Shown here one piece after another: positions 12,806 to 26,300 of a stretch of 64,000 nt of DNA. Numbering within the stretch: the first letter of the stretch is position 1; every line of letters begins with the position of its first letter. A program made the position numbers and the translations under genes. Source of the DNA: Clitoria ternatea (taxonomy: Eukaryota; Streptophyta; Magnoliopsida; Fabales; Fabaceae). Under the pieces are notes generated by a model. The model saw nothing but the letters and a program-made list of their open reading frames with translations, was not told the origin of the DNA and did not search any database. The stretch lies in the NCBI GenBank assembly GCA_037962975.1, contig CM075673.1, positions 156,260,667 to 156,324,666 on the forward strand. Direction: 5' to 3'.

Positions 12806-13081
12806 TGGGGGCGAAAAAAAAGGAGCTCCTATCAACTTGTTCCGACCTAGGATAATAAGCTCATGAGCTTAGTCTTACTTCACCGTCGAGAAACGAAAGA
12901 AGACTTCCATCTCTAAATTTTACTCAGACATAACTCGCTTCTTTTTGGGTATGAAGTAGTGTCAAACCAAACTACCCAACAAGCATTAGCTTTCCCTGAA
13001 AAGGAGGTGATCCAGCCGCACCTTCCAGTACGGCTACCTTGTTACGACTTCACTCCAGTCACTAGCCCTGCCTTCGGCATC
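12806..13081 (-). other. Nuclear plastid DNA insertion (NUPT): rrn16 3' end plus rrn16-trnI spacer
   Basis: On the minus strand this reads as chloroplast rDNA. The 3' end of 16S rRNA (GTCGTAACAAGGTAGCCGTA through GGATCACCTCCTTT) is followed by the known spacer, with CAGGGAAAGCTAATGCTTG, GTTATGTCTGAGT, GAAGTCTTCTTTCGTTTC and ending near GATAGGAGCTCC. The match to plastid sequence from memory is nearly base for base, so the insertion is young. It sits between purine-rich repeats and the CACTCGG array. The left edge (within about 15 bp) and the right edge are approximate. Confidence 0.9.
13000..13081 (-). rRNA. rrn16: Plastid 16S rRNA 3' fragment (nonfunctional, in NUPT)
   Basis: About 80 nt of the 3' end of plastid 16S rRNA, including the anti-Shine-Dalgarno CCTCC at the end. 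It is a nuclear copy, too short to act as rRNA. Confidence 0.88.
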
Positions 13082-13299
13082 TCTTAATGAATGCCTTCGG
13101 ATCCCCTCAAAGCTTCAGCCCTTGTCCATTTATAGGCTTTTCCGAGTGGAAGGCCAGCTCAGGCTTCCACTCAGAGTGGAGGCAGCCTGGTAGTGGGGGA
13201 CAATGGCTGGTGGGAATTTTTAATTCCTCCACTTCCGCCCCTGTCTGCCACCCCCAGGATTCCTGGATCCACTTGGGTGGTGGAATCCAAGTCAGCACG

Positions 13300-15560
13300 G
13301 GCGAACAGGGGGAGCCTGGTGGAAATCCGAGAGAGGATGGTGGAAATCCGAGAGAGGATAGTGGAAATCCGAGAGAGGATGACTCGAATTAGCCTCTCAG
13401 TCAGCATTCATCCTCAATTCGAGTCAATTTCGAGTGAAAAATAGTCCTTTTCGAGTTAGAATTCTTCTAGGAGGAGCTCTCCTATGGGAGGCCGAGTGGA
13501 AGTTTTGCTCGGTATTGGGTCGCTGTGAGGAGAATTCGAGTGAAAAAGTGTGCAATTGGATTGAGGGGACAAACAAGGCAATTCTGATTGGAACGATCAA
13601 TCAGATCGAGTGAAAATTGACTCAGAACCGATTGAAGAGGACTCGGTGCTGATTGAAAAGTATCACTCGGAATTGGTGAAAAGTGTCTCAGAATTGATGA
13701 AAATGGGGGCTCGAAATTGGTTTGAGGAGGGATGACACGGAATTGGTTTGAAGAGGGCTGACTGACTGAAGTGTCACTCGGTTCTGACTAAAAATTGGCT
13801 CGGGAATGGGTGAAAGGATAGCTCGGGTTTGAGTGAGAGTACTCACTCGGGAGTGGGTGAGAAAGGAATGACTCGGAACCGACTGAAGATTCTTCATTCG
13901 GTGCTGACTGGAGATTCTTCACTCGGAAAGAGCCTTCTTACTCAGAATTTCGGATCTTGGCAATTTTCACTCGGAAAGAGCCTTTCTTCTTACTCAGAAA
14001 TTGGAATCTTGGGCATTTTCGCTCGGAAAGAGCCTTCTCCTCACTCAGAATTTTCATTCAGTCATCAATTGTTCAGTGCACTCACTCGTCCTTATTTTCC
14101 AATCAGGAATCACTTTCACTTGGCAACCAGCTGCTCGGTACACTCACTTGGGAGTCCTCTTTACCATGGTTTCACTCGGAAGTTGATTGAAGCTTTACTC
14201 AGAACTAATTGAACAGTGTTTCACTCAGAAACCAATTAAAAGGTGACTCAGAAATGATTGAATCAATGTTTCACTCGGAGCTGACTGAGTCTGGTGAGTC
14301 AAAACTGACTGAATATGGCGAGTCAAAACTGACTGAGAATAGTGAGTCGGAACTGACTGACTGAATCAGTGTTTCACTCGGAATTCTCTCGATCGGAAGT
14401 ATTTGGTTCAGATCTTATTTCTGTTTGAAGCATTCACTCGGAATCACTTCAATCGGAGGTGTGCTACTCGGATCTTGTCCCTGTTTGGAACATTCACTCG
14501 GAATGTCTTCAAAAGTGGCACTCAAAACTTCACTGCTTGAAGCTTTTACTCGGAACTGACCTTAGGAGTCGGATTTTCCTTCACTCAGAATCTAGAACTC
14601 GGGTTCCATAATCCACCTGGTGCAATCACTCGGAAGTGGTTTTTACACTTCAATCAGAAGGGTCTCAATCAATAATTGGCTCTCAGATGTGCTCACTCGG
14701 GTGTTTTCACTCGGAGACATCCTTTTCACTTCGATTAGAATTGAGAATCTGACCACTCGGAGACTTGGAACTCAGCTTCAATCTACCGAGTGCATTCATT
14801 CGGAATCCGACCTTATATTTCAGTCAGAATGTTTCAATCGACTATCCATTCGGATGTGTTCATTGGAGTCGGACTCAAAATGACACTTTACTCGTTTGAC
14901 CATGTTTTCTTTCAAATATATCACTCGGCTTGCCTGACAATCATCTTGAATTATGGACTCATTGTCTAAGAGTAATCATCTTGAATCAGAGTGGTATCAA
15001 ACGGGAAAGTTCCACCCGGAAACACCTGTGCCTAGAAAAGGGGACCTGTCCTCAAGTCAGACTTGCAATCGGTAATCTTTCACTCGGTATTTGTTCACAG
15101 TCAGTCCCTCTTCTCTCGGAATGCATCTGATAGGGAACCATCCACTCGGATTTACCTCCAATCTGAGTCATTTCACTTGGATTTGCCCCCAACAGGTCAT
15201 ACTCCACTCGACAATGCTCCAATCTGAGTCATTTCACTCGGATTTGCCTTCAACAGGTCTATATTCCACTCGGCAATGCTCCAATCTGAGTCATTTCACT
15301 CGGATTTGCCTCCAATAGGTCTATATTCCACTCGGAAATGCTTCCATCAGAGTCATCTTGCTCGGATCTGATCATTTTTGAGTCATTCTACTCGGATTTG
15401 ATCATTTTTTGAATCATTCCACTCGGATTTATCCCAACAGTGATTATGTTCTACTCGGAAGTGCTCCATTCTCAGTCATTCTACTCGGATCTGATTATTC
15501 TAAGTTGGAATGCAGTATAAAAGAAGATTCTTTCTACTTGGACCGGACCAAAAGAGGTGT
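13300..15560. repeat. CACTCGG-rich region with local tandem repeats
   Basis: Dozens of copies of the heptamer CACTCGG, or its complement CCGAGTG, every 20-60 bp. The complement dominates before about 13640 and CACTCGG after it. Local tandem arrays include a 21-bp unit (GGTGGAAATCCGAGAGAGGAT, 13318-13385) and a unit of about 62 bp at 15158-15345 (ending ATTTCACTCGGATTTGCC). The same heptamer fills the LTRs at 44281-57228. Open frames here follow the repeat and are not taken as genes. Confidence 0.8.
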
Positions 15561-15600
15561 TCACACTAACTCTTATAGTTTCAATAATTTTACTAAATTC

Positions 15601-16140
15601 TAAGGTTTAATAATTATTATTTAACACCCATTTTTTTCTATTAATTGCCGAAACTACAATTAAATATTATTTTTATACTTCAAAATTTTTATATCTCATA
15701 GTGACATTTTTATTTAATAATTCTTTCTCAATATAATATATATAATATTTATAATATAATTTTTTTATTTAAATGATTTAAATATTATATAATAATTTAA
15801 TTCTTTAAATAGAATATATCATAAATTTTTATTACTCTTGATTATATCATTTAAAAAAAAAGAAAATCACCATTTGCTCATAAAATATCATTATTATTAT
15901 TATTATTTAATAATAAAACTCTTAAAGTTTATAATAATTATTCTACTAATTATAAACTACCCAACGAAACATTTAGAACTCCGAATATAATTTCAACATA
16001 TCTTTGATAATTGTTGACTTACCGATTTTACGATTTATTAGGGGTCTGCGACTCAAATCTAGAAAAATCGTTCTGTCTAAAATCACATTAGAATCGCGAT
16101 TTTGTAAAATCCCAAATTTTTTAGGATTTATACTATTTAT
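15601..16140. other. AT-rich noncoding DNA upstream of NOC2
   Basis: Low-complexity AT DNA to 15960, then about 120 bp (16020-16140) with several ATTTTACGATTT/AATCGCGATTTT phrases reminiscent of hAT subterminal sequence. No coding signal. Confidence 0.45.
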
Positions 16141-16144
16141 TTTT

Positions 16145-16363
16145 TGAGGCCCAATTTTGAAAACCTACCCAGGCACCGGGTCAGACCCTTTGTTCCACAT
16201 CAGCACACGCGCAGCCGAGGAAAAACATATCATTCCTTCATTGTGCGCTTGGAGCTCCTCCCACCGTCGCTGGTCGAACAGCCAACTCCACTGTCACAGT
16301 TTTCCAGCTCTGCAACGCGTTTTCCAGCCCTGTTTCTCGCGTTTTTCACCATCATCCTCTTAG
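16145..16363 (+). other. Putative 5' UTR exon and promoter-proximal region of NOC2
   Basis: A GC-richer island (GCACACGCGCAGCCGAGG, CCACCGTCGCTGG) ending CTCTTAG|GTACTT, a good donor. The start codon of NOC2 lies directly after the acceptor GCTGCCAG at 16955, so the 5' UTR must be spliced from an upstream exon, and this is the best candidate. A second similar donor, GCTGTTAG|GTATTT, lies near 16471. Transcription start not determined. Confidence 0.5.
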
Positions 16364-16779
16364 GTACTTAACTTCTGTTCTCTTCCCTCTCTTCTCCCTT
16401 TGTTTGGTTGCTATTCTGCTTCTGCATGTTCATTCCACCACCATCCTCTGTTTCTCACATCCTCCATCATCAAGCTGTTAGGTATTTAAAGTCTCACTCC
16501 CACCTTTTCTAGCTCTGTTCCTAACCCCGTTCATCTCCTTGCCTACGTTCAATACATTGCTGCCATTGTTAATTTATTTTTGTTTTATTGTCTTTGTTCC
16601 ATGTGGCAGCAGCTTTGCTTTTCATTTGCCCTCTACACCTCTGCTTTTGAATATTAAGAATTTTTGTTATTTATGTTTTATGGATGTTTGTATTTTATTG
16701 ATGTTTTTATGTTTAATAGATGTTTATTGACAATATAAGTTATGAGTTTACTTGTATTTATAGGAATTTTTATGCATAT

Positions 16780-16794
16780 ATGAATATATATGAT

Positions 16795-16844
<50 letters not shown>

Positions 16845-16936
16845 TATATAGAAATTTTTAAAATTTTACTATACGAGATTTACGATTTTTGGGATCCTAT
16901 ACGATTCAACTTAGAATCCCGATTTTAACTACCTTG
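16780..16936. mobile_element. hAT-like terminal fragment in NOC2 intron 1, with TA/TG microsatellite
   Basis: After a TA-rich tract (about 16790-16851), the sequence ends GAATCCCGATTTTAACTACC TTG at 16936. In reverse this is CAAGGTAGTTAAAAT, matching the left end of the hAT element at 23759. The splice acceptor for the start-codon exon lies 19 bp downstream. The partner end was not found with certainty. Confidence 0.45.
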
Positions 16937-16955
16937 CTTTTAACATTGCTGCCAG

Positions 16956-19900
16956 ATGGGAAAATTGGGAAAAAAAGCAAGGAAGTTTGCAAAAAAGAAT
17001 TTGCAGTCAGTTTTGAGGAACAAAAGGAAGTTGAAATCCAAGTTCAAAAGGAAAGCTTCGAAAAGTAAGGATTCTAAATTGTTAAAAAATGTAATTATCT
17101 GTTAAAAAATGTAATAAAGACTTGTTTGAGTATCTCAAAAAGTACTTTTTCATCTTCCACAGCAATTTTGCCTCAGCTGGCTTTGTAATGCATGCTTATG
17201 ATGGGCGCATGCGTAGGATAAATGCCATGCCTTGCCATGTTAGTGGAGATTTTCAGGAAATCCACCATTGCATTTTGCCATGGCACTGGCACTCTGCCTT
17301 AAGCCACCGTTCAACAATACTGCTTATGTATCTTTTAATAATTAATAGTTAATATATTAAATACTGAAATCTTCAAAATACCTTAGTTGACCAGTTTTGA
17401 AATACTTTAATGATTTAATCAGTCTGTATTATGAGACACTTGATCACTTTTGCAAATTTGGACAGCTTGAGGGAACAGATAATTGCTTTATGACATTCTA
17501 GTATTTTTTCCCCCAATTAATGTATTAATTCATTGTAGCTTCTTGTCAATTTGAATCTTTGATGTTCTGGAAAATTTGACTGCAACAGGAGATAGTCAGG
17601 ATATTGAACAAAACCAAGAGAAGGATACAACGAATCCATCAAATGAAAGGTAAACTGTAACTTACATAAATTTTTCATTTTTTCTGGTGAATTTCATAAC
17701 GTATCCTTCTTTTTATTACTATTATGCTGATTATACTGTTCATATGTCACTGTTTCTAAACAATCCTTTCCTTTTGTGGGGCAAATTTTGAACTGTGAGC
17801 ATTGCCCACAAAGCATTGTTCTTAAATCAATAAAAAGTTCTATAGAACACTGAAAGTTCTAACCAAATGCAACTGGTTGATGCTGACTTAATATATATTT
17901 TCACAATAGCGATAGTGATTATTTCAGGTTATGAAATTTTGTTCGAAAGGAACATAATGCTGCCACAGTGCCACCGCCTTTTCCATGTCCTCTTCTTTTG
18001 GATCAGAAAGTTTTATTCAATATTAAAGTTTCTAGTTGTCAACTTCAATGTTATGTTCACATTATTTTAATCTTGGTCTGAGGTCGTGGTTTCTATGCTT
18101 GTGTGATGACTGCACCATTTGTTGCCTTTCCTTCTCATTTTTCTTGAATTACAATGGTAATGGTTAGGAATATTTTCATTAAGGTATTAGGGATTATACT
18201 TAATTTACGAGGAGCATTTCTTGGAGGTATGTCATGTTCAAATCCTTGGAGGAATATTGGTTGGTGGCTCTAGATTTTCTTGGACTGATGAATTATGATT
18301 CATTTTTTATTATCAGAAATACTGTTGAAGAATTTCAAGACATTTCCCTTGATACTGTATTCAGTAAAGATGACAGTGGGGTGCTTGGAGATGATTCAGA
18401 CAGTGATGGATTTCTTTCAGAGGTTTAAATTATAATTTATTGCTAAAGCTCTTTTTAACTTCAATTTTTCATTTGGTTTAGCACTTTAGCCGTTATATTG
18501 GCTGTATTTATTTTGAGTTTGTCACCAGGACTCAAGTTTTGCACAAGTTATTGGAAGTGACGATGAAAATGAAAATATTATTGAGGGTTAGTGCATTTCT
18601 AGCTTTTCAGTTTAAAGTTTAAAATCCATATGCAATTTCCCCTCTTTGCTTGTGTTTCACAGATTTTGATGCACTGTTTTTGCAGACAGCAATGGTTGTA
18701 GTTCTTTATCCATGCAAAACAGAGATATTTGTGAAGAACTTTTGAAGAAAGCAAAAAAGTTGAACAAATTGAAAGAAAAGGTGGTTTCCATGTATCTTAT
18801 GTTTTATGGTGGTTTCCAACAGAATCTTATTTTCTCTACGTAAAATTTAGGTCAAATTACACTCGGACCCACCATGAGGTTTGATGAAATTTCCTCTGGA
18901 ACTCTTCCTTTTTGTAACATTCTTTGACCTCCCTTCTCTTGTACATTTACATAAAAAATTAGGAGAGGTTAGTGTAAGTGAGAAGGGGTACTCAATGTCA
19001 TGTTTTCATTTAAATTAGGGGAGGTTTGTGTTGGATAAAAAAACAGGGGTACCAAATACAATTTCATCGAAATCGGGGGGGGGGGTGTCTGGGATTTATC
19101 CTAAAATTTATTCTGTTTACTGGAGAGAGGTTTCTTGTTTTTATAATTTCATATGAATGTATACTCTTATAGTTGTTTGATGGCTAATTTCTTTTATTGA
19201 TACTTAAAAATTTATTTGATTGATACTTCTTTTGAACAATTGTGCCATACTTTCAATGAAATTGGATTTGTATGTTTAGGTGCTGAATTTTAGAATATGT
19301 TATTTTCTATTTTTTAACTTATTTGATTCTAATAAATAAATAATTTACTTATTTTTTTTGCCATTCCGTGTTTCATGCACAAATATCTAACTAGATTTCT
19401 TTTTGAAATTTCCAGGATCCACAGTTTTCTAAATTTCTTGAAAGTTATGAAGCCAAGATTAAACAGATGAAAGATGAGGAACTTGTAAGTAGATTTATGA
19501 CCCATTTAATGAGAATTTGGAAATTGCATGCAGAAAATTCTCAGTGAATAATTCACTTACATTGAATTCTAGTCTGCCTAGATAGTATGAAAGAATACAG
19601 CTACTGTTTCACTTGATATATTATTATTTCATGTTCTCCAACTTTGAACCTTTGACCTGACTAGCACCTCTGTTAATGAAAATTGACTTTTTTCTAATCA
19701 TGGTCTAGAGTTCCGATGATGGAGAAAGTTTGGATGGGTCGCAGCCAGTGAATAACAACAAATGTTTTCATGTGGGTAAACTGTTGACAAGTGCGTCTGT
19801 CGATTCTCTGTGTAAACTGATCAAAGAACAGCAGAGTGTTCCTGCCCTTACATGTCTCATAAATGCTTATAGAGCAGCATGCCATAATGATTCTGAAGCA

Positions 19901-22900
19901 ACTGGTGTCAGTGGTTGTATCTTATCTCATGGTATTCAGAAGAGTGAAACTTTCAGCAAGATATTAATGTTCATGCTACATGAGGCTGATACTATATTTA
20001 GGAGGTTATTGGGAATATCAAATACAAGTTCCAAGAAGGAAACTGTTTTGGAGCTAAAGAATACAACAAAATGGTTGTCTCTTAGACCGCTTATTAAGTC
20101 ATACATAAGGAGCACTGTGTTTCTCCTGAACCAGGTCACAGACTCTGAGATATTGGCCTTCTCGATTTGTCGACTCAGAGCTTCCCTCATTTTTCTTTCA
20201 GCATTTCCATCTTTACTGTGCAATCTTCTTGAGGTATTCTTAAATTTAATAGTGATAATGTAATAGATAATAGATGCTTGAAATCCATCCTTTACTTTGT
20301 TAACAGATGCTGGTCTAGACTCTAGATAGTTTAGGAGAGAAGATTCTTATATTTTCATTTCGCCGAGGGATAGTTCTCATGTTTCTTCCTATTTGATGTA
20401 CTTTTTGTTAGCTACTCACTGTTGGTATAAAGTATCTTCCATTTGGAAATTACATTCTTAGATGTGTATACCTCGCAGCCTTCTTGCAAGAATTTGTAAA
20501 GTTTGTTTATATTTGAGTAAACACTCAAATTGGTCCTCAAATGAATGGATGGCCATCAATTAGGTCCCTCAAAGATGATGGTCACCAAATAATTCCTCCA
20601 AAGATTGATTTGGTCAACATATTGGTCACTAGTAATTAAAATAGACTTATTTGCCATCATCTTTCAGAGACTTAGTTGGTTGTCACCCAATATCTTGAGT
20701 ACTAATTTGACTATTTACTTTATATTTTTATCAAAAAGAAATTTATGCATTCAAGTTTAAGACCCACAGTTCATTTGAATATGAATGAGCTATTTGTGCA
20801 TTCTGGGGATTGATATGACATTACTTTCTATCAGTAGCAATAGGTTTCATCCAAATTGGTTAACGACATGGTAACCATGATCAGATTCTGTTGATACTTA
20901 AGTTGTGGTTTATTGAAGTACTATCTTGTATACCTACTTCGCCTTTCTATTAAGATGCGTATAATGTCAATCTCCTGCCATGTAAAGTCTTCCTTACTTT
21001 GCCTTGAATTTTTTGCAGATTTGTGTTCATCTCTGGGTAACAGGTGATGGGTCTCTATCGTCAGACTCCTTTCTCATTATACGTGATATAGCTTCTGTGT
21101 TTAGCTCTAATTGGTTTGAATTATGCTTTGTCAAAACATACAAGGCCTTCATTAATTGCTCTCAATTTGTTGAGGGAAAGTTTGAACGTATTCATTTTCT
21201 AAGGAACTCCTTTGTGGAGCTATGCTGTTTAGATATGCAGAAGTCATCTAACAAAGCAATGATATGTATACTGCATCTGGGTAAGATACTGCAGAAAGGC
21301 TGGCAAACCAAAAAGAAGGTAAACTTCTAGCATTTTCAATATTCACAGCCTCTTATTATTTATGTTAAGTTAAATTTTCAATCTTATAATAATTAGATAA
21401 CGTGTGTAAGTTTCTAGAGAATCATAGTATTAACATACCAAGGAAGATTATCTTATATTTTGCCTTTTTTTATGGACAGGAGGTGGTTAAGACAATTTGC
21501 AGTTGGGAGTACATTAATTGCATCGATCTCTGGGTTACATTTATATCAGCTAACGTGCTTGACTATGATCTTCAGCCTTTGCTGTATATGATTGTGCAGA
21601 TTATAAATGGAGTTGCTCTTCTGTTTCCTGGGCCTAGATATTTACCATTGAGACTCAGATGTATCCAGTGGCTTAATCATCTTTCTAGTTCTAGTGGGGT
21701 TTTCATCCCTGTTTCATCATTGGTACAGGAGGTTTTAGAATACAAAATTATCAAGGATAGTGGGAAACCTGGTAAAGTTGTTGAACCTATGTCAACTATA
21801 AAGGTCAGATAAATTTAACAGGCATTTTTTGGTTAAACTTTTGTGTCAGTTTAGAAGTTTTTATCTAATATCACTTGGCCTCTTAATCCATAGCACATAT
21901 TAGGATTAAGCTCATTTACTCATTTGTACTAATTGACAATTTATAATTAATGCAGCTTCCAAAACATTGGTTAAAATCACATGATTTCCAAGCCGAGTGT
22001 GTATCATCTGCCATTGAACTCCTCTCGGAGCATTTTGCACAATGGAGCTACCATATATCTTTTCCTGAACTGGCAACAGCTTCACTTATCCACCTCAAGA
22101 AACTTTTTGAGAGAACTTCTATTGAGAGTTTCAGACGTGTTATCAAGCGATTCATTGATCAGGTATAAGTTCTCATAAAAGCGATCCTGTTATCTCCTTT
22201 TTTAGTGGATTACATGTCATCTTGAATTTTGACATTAAAAAAGGATTGAATGAATGTCTGGCACACCGTAAAGCATTTTCGGAACCATTAAACCAGCACC
22301 ACATAGCAAACTTGCTATTTTTGCTATGAGTTCTGTTGAGTACAGATCAACCTAATTTTTTGTAATTTTTAAAAACAGACGTAGAGTTATAACCACCTGA
22401 TCCAACTCTTTTTGCTTTTACCTTTTTGGGGGTGGGGGAATTCAGGTGGAGATGAATATTGACTTTGTACAAAAGAAAAGAGAAGAGGTGCCTTTCTCAC
22501 CAAAGGATCAGCAGTCTGTTGAATCATTTCTTCAGGTTATCTCAGTTTACATTTGTGTTTGAATTAGGCTTCCAGTCATTGGTGTAACTAGACTAATTAA
22601 ACATTTGATTTGGCAGGTTGAAAAACGTAGTGGTAACACTTCATTTACACAATACTATAAAAGCATTATGAGCAAGGCTGCTTCTAGGAAAATGATTTCT
22701 AGAAAGGTATGATTGACTTGGCTGTTCTGGCTCCTTTTTGTATGGTCTCATTCATGCTCATTTTTCGTTACACTCATAGCACGCTTCATCCTTTACACTT
22801 TTTGTTTGGGGTGAAATTGGAAGGATGGAAATAAGGAGGTAATTAGAGAGGAAATAATATTATTTCATCTGTTTGTTTGAGTGGAAAAAGGAAGGAAATA

Positions 22901-23337
22901 CAAAACATGGGACCTATACTAAAAAAACTTCCCCTCTCGTTTGGAAGGAAATTTGAGAGTTGAGTTTTATTTTTGAAGTTCAAAATTCAATAAACTTTTA
23001 TTATATTAAAAAAATAAATATTAGAAAATAGATGATTTTAATTAATAAAAAATACTACTAGAAATATTCAGTAAATTCAATTTTTAATTAATTTTATTAT
23101 GTATTTATTTCATTCTACTTTTTTCCCTCTTCATCCAAACAAGTGTTTTTTTTCCTTCATTTGTATTCATCTAAACAACGTACTAGCTCCAGTTCCAAAT
23201 ATAAGCAAAAGTAATTTTTATACATATTAAGAATAATGGTTGAAAGTAGTTATTTGATTTAATGTTATCAAATATTTGATGTAAAATTCTAAAATATCCC
23301 TAATATCATTTATTACAAAAAGCATTAGTTGTTTTGA

Positions 23338-23397
<60 letters not shown>

Positions 23398-26300
23398 ACA
23401 TATTTGGTGGACAAACATTTAATGATATTGGAAACGTATAATTTTGTTTATATTATGGGACTAAAAAATTCCATCAAAATTTGCTTATATTTAGAACCGC
23501 AGATAGGACTTTTCTATACTATTTCCATTGTACGTCGTAGCTTCCTATTTCTTCCGTTCTATTTCTTCTTATCTCATTTCCTCTATCAATCCAAACAAAG
23601 TGTTGGTGATATGCAATGCGGCTCGGTTATTCCAAACAAAAACCAACTAAACAAAATTTTTAAGTTAGAGCATAATTTTTATTTTACAATTTTGAGAACA
23701 TAATTAATGAAAAATAGGCCAGTTTCAAACTAAAGATCAATCATTGAGGGGTTCCAAGCAAGGTAGTTAAAATTAAGACCTTATCTAGGATTAGAAGTGT
23801 TATAGAAGCACATTAATCGTGTGATCATAACACGGATCAAAAGAACATAAACATGCAAAGTTGTATTTAAAACACATGAATAAAATAAGTCAAAATAATT
23901 ATAAGTTCACTACTAATAGCGACAAACTTGTCAGTCACAACTTAACAATTCCAAATATAACAATAGATGTATTCTAGGGTTAAAAGAACATAAAACTCCA
24001 AGTAGAAAAATAAAACAAGCCGAATAGTGGAATAGAGAAGAGATAATCTGACCACAACCCAATAGTTTATGAACATAGGACAACGGGTTTGGAGTTTCCA
24101 ACCCTCTTGTAGGGAAGCAATAACCTGGGATGCATAAGGATGAAAAACTTTCAAAAGAGAGATGAAGGGTTTCCAAATAGATAGAGGAAGGGATCAGTTT
24201 TGAAATACTTGCATGTAGAGAATGGAAGCTAGAGGAAACAAAGTCATTAATTTCTAATTTTAATTTCTAACTCTTGCAAAGGCAAAGCCATCATAAAAAT
24301 AAATTACTCACCATTTCAAAGGAGCTCCAATTACGTTCACATCCCGAGGAGCTACAAGTCAAGCTTAGAATACGGATAGCAAACTTCTTCAATTCAGGAC
24401 ATGTGGATCCATACAAATCCCACCATTCTGCTGGAAGATGCTTCTTCCTAGTACTTTTTGTAGTGTCAAGCCCAAAATGTCCTTTAGCATTATGAAATTC
24501 TGAAAGTTGCAAGGAAATTTTATTCCTCTCTTCGGGGTCACTAACCAACCTTTCTATGCAGTTAAACAATCCTTGCTTCACCTCAAAGTCATCATCTCTA
24601 AAGTTTGCATCATAATAAAAAACTAGGATTGAGGTAGTAAGCAGTTGCATGTAAGGGCCTATGCAATTGACTATCCCATTTTTTATCAATGATTTCCCAT
24701 AAGTGCTCATAGCTACAAATAAAAATAAACAAACACATTTAGTTTTAAAGTTACCTATCAATGATAACAAACACTAAATAAAAATAATGCATGTTTACCT
24801 TTTTTTAACATCTCTAAAGTTAGATTTGATCTTCTCCTTAGCTGCATCCATTGTTTCATAAATGAAACCCATTGCGGGTTTTTCATCTGAATCAACCAAA
24901 CAAAGGACTTGTATCATAGGAGCATTAGTTTTGAGGCAAGTGATGATGTTCTTCCAAAAGCGACTATCCATTGATGTGGAGGCAACATTTTTCCCATCTT
25001 GTGTAGATGCAAACTTGCTTTCCATGCACCTGAATCAAACAAATTCATCAAACCAACTTTGTTTTCATTAAGACATGATAGAGTCAAGTAGGCGGTTGCA
25101 AATCTAGTCACACCCGACCTAATCAAGTCCTTTCCTCCAGTGAACTTCTTCAACATGGAAATAAGCATGGATCGAGAATATATGTACGTAGTCATCTTCC
25201 TTCCTTTCTTCATAGTTATCTCATGCAACTTCAAATTCTTTTCAAAATCTTCCAAGATGAGATCAATACAATGAATGACGCAGGGAGTCCAGTATAAATT
25301 CTTTCTTTTGTCCCTTGGCTGCCTGGTAATTTGCAGACTACATGCTCTTCTCCAACATATGAAACAACATCATCCAGCATCTTGAAAACTTTATCAGTTG
25401 TTTTTGAAATCTTAGAAGTGTCTAGTGAATATAGAAACACTGTACATAATTGTACAACCTGTCTTCTTCCATTCTGCCTTGAAATCTTCAAGCATTGTTT
25501 CAGTTCGACTCACTGCTTGCTTCAAAAGTATCTCTCTTACTTCATGATATGATGGAGGTTTATAACCAACTCCATATCGTCCAATTTCCTCACACATTTT
25601 TATAAACTCTGGATTTTTAATCGCATTAAAGGGGATGACACTTGTATAAAAAAATGTAGCAACTTGTTCATCAACATCCCCTTTGATGTTCTTCTTCATC
25701 ATTTGGTTAAGGGTTGTTTGAACACCACCACTAGGTCCACTGCTAATTTTCTTTCCCCTATGAACATGCTGCCCATCATCATCACCTTCTTCATCCATAT
25801 CAACCACCAAACCCTTTCCTTTTTGAGCTGCCACTTTAGCCTCTGCACAAATCTTCATAATCAATTCCTTAGTTTCATCGAGCATAGTAGCACAAGGCTT
25901 TGAATCCTCCCTAGTTCCTACAAGGTGGTGCTTGAACCTGAAAACACCTCTTAACAATCTTTGCACTATATTAGCATTAGACTCTCTTCCTATTCCCATC
26001 AACATCAACCCTATGTTTCCAACCAATGTCAGACCTCTTTCCTGGGATATTCTTTCTTGCTTGAAGAGGAGCTTGAATAGTGTTGCTGCTTGCCTTTGAG
26101 CCACCATCTCCAGCAGTTTTAGAGATGCTGGATACAGAGGAACAAGAGGAGGATGAGAAGAAAGAAACAACTAGCCTTTAATTAGAATGAAGAAGTAGGG
26201 AAAAAACAAAAACACACACCTGTTCCCGGAGGGTTTTCGTTGCAGCGCCATGGGATAGGGACGTGCAGGTGGGTGTCGTGGTGGGTGGTGGGTGGTGTTG

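Noticed and set aside
12245..12835. 196-codon minus-strand frame rich in Ser, Pro and Phe
   Set aside because: It follows purine-rich tandem repeats and runs into plastid DNA; stop-poor composition explains the length.
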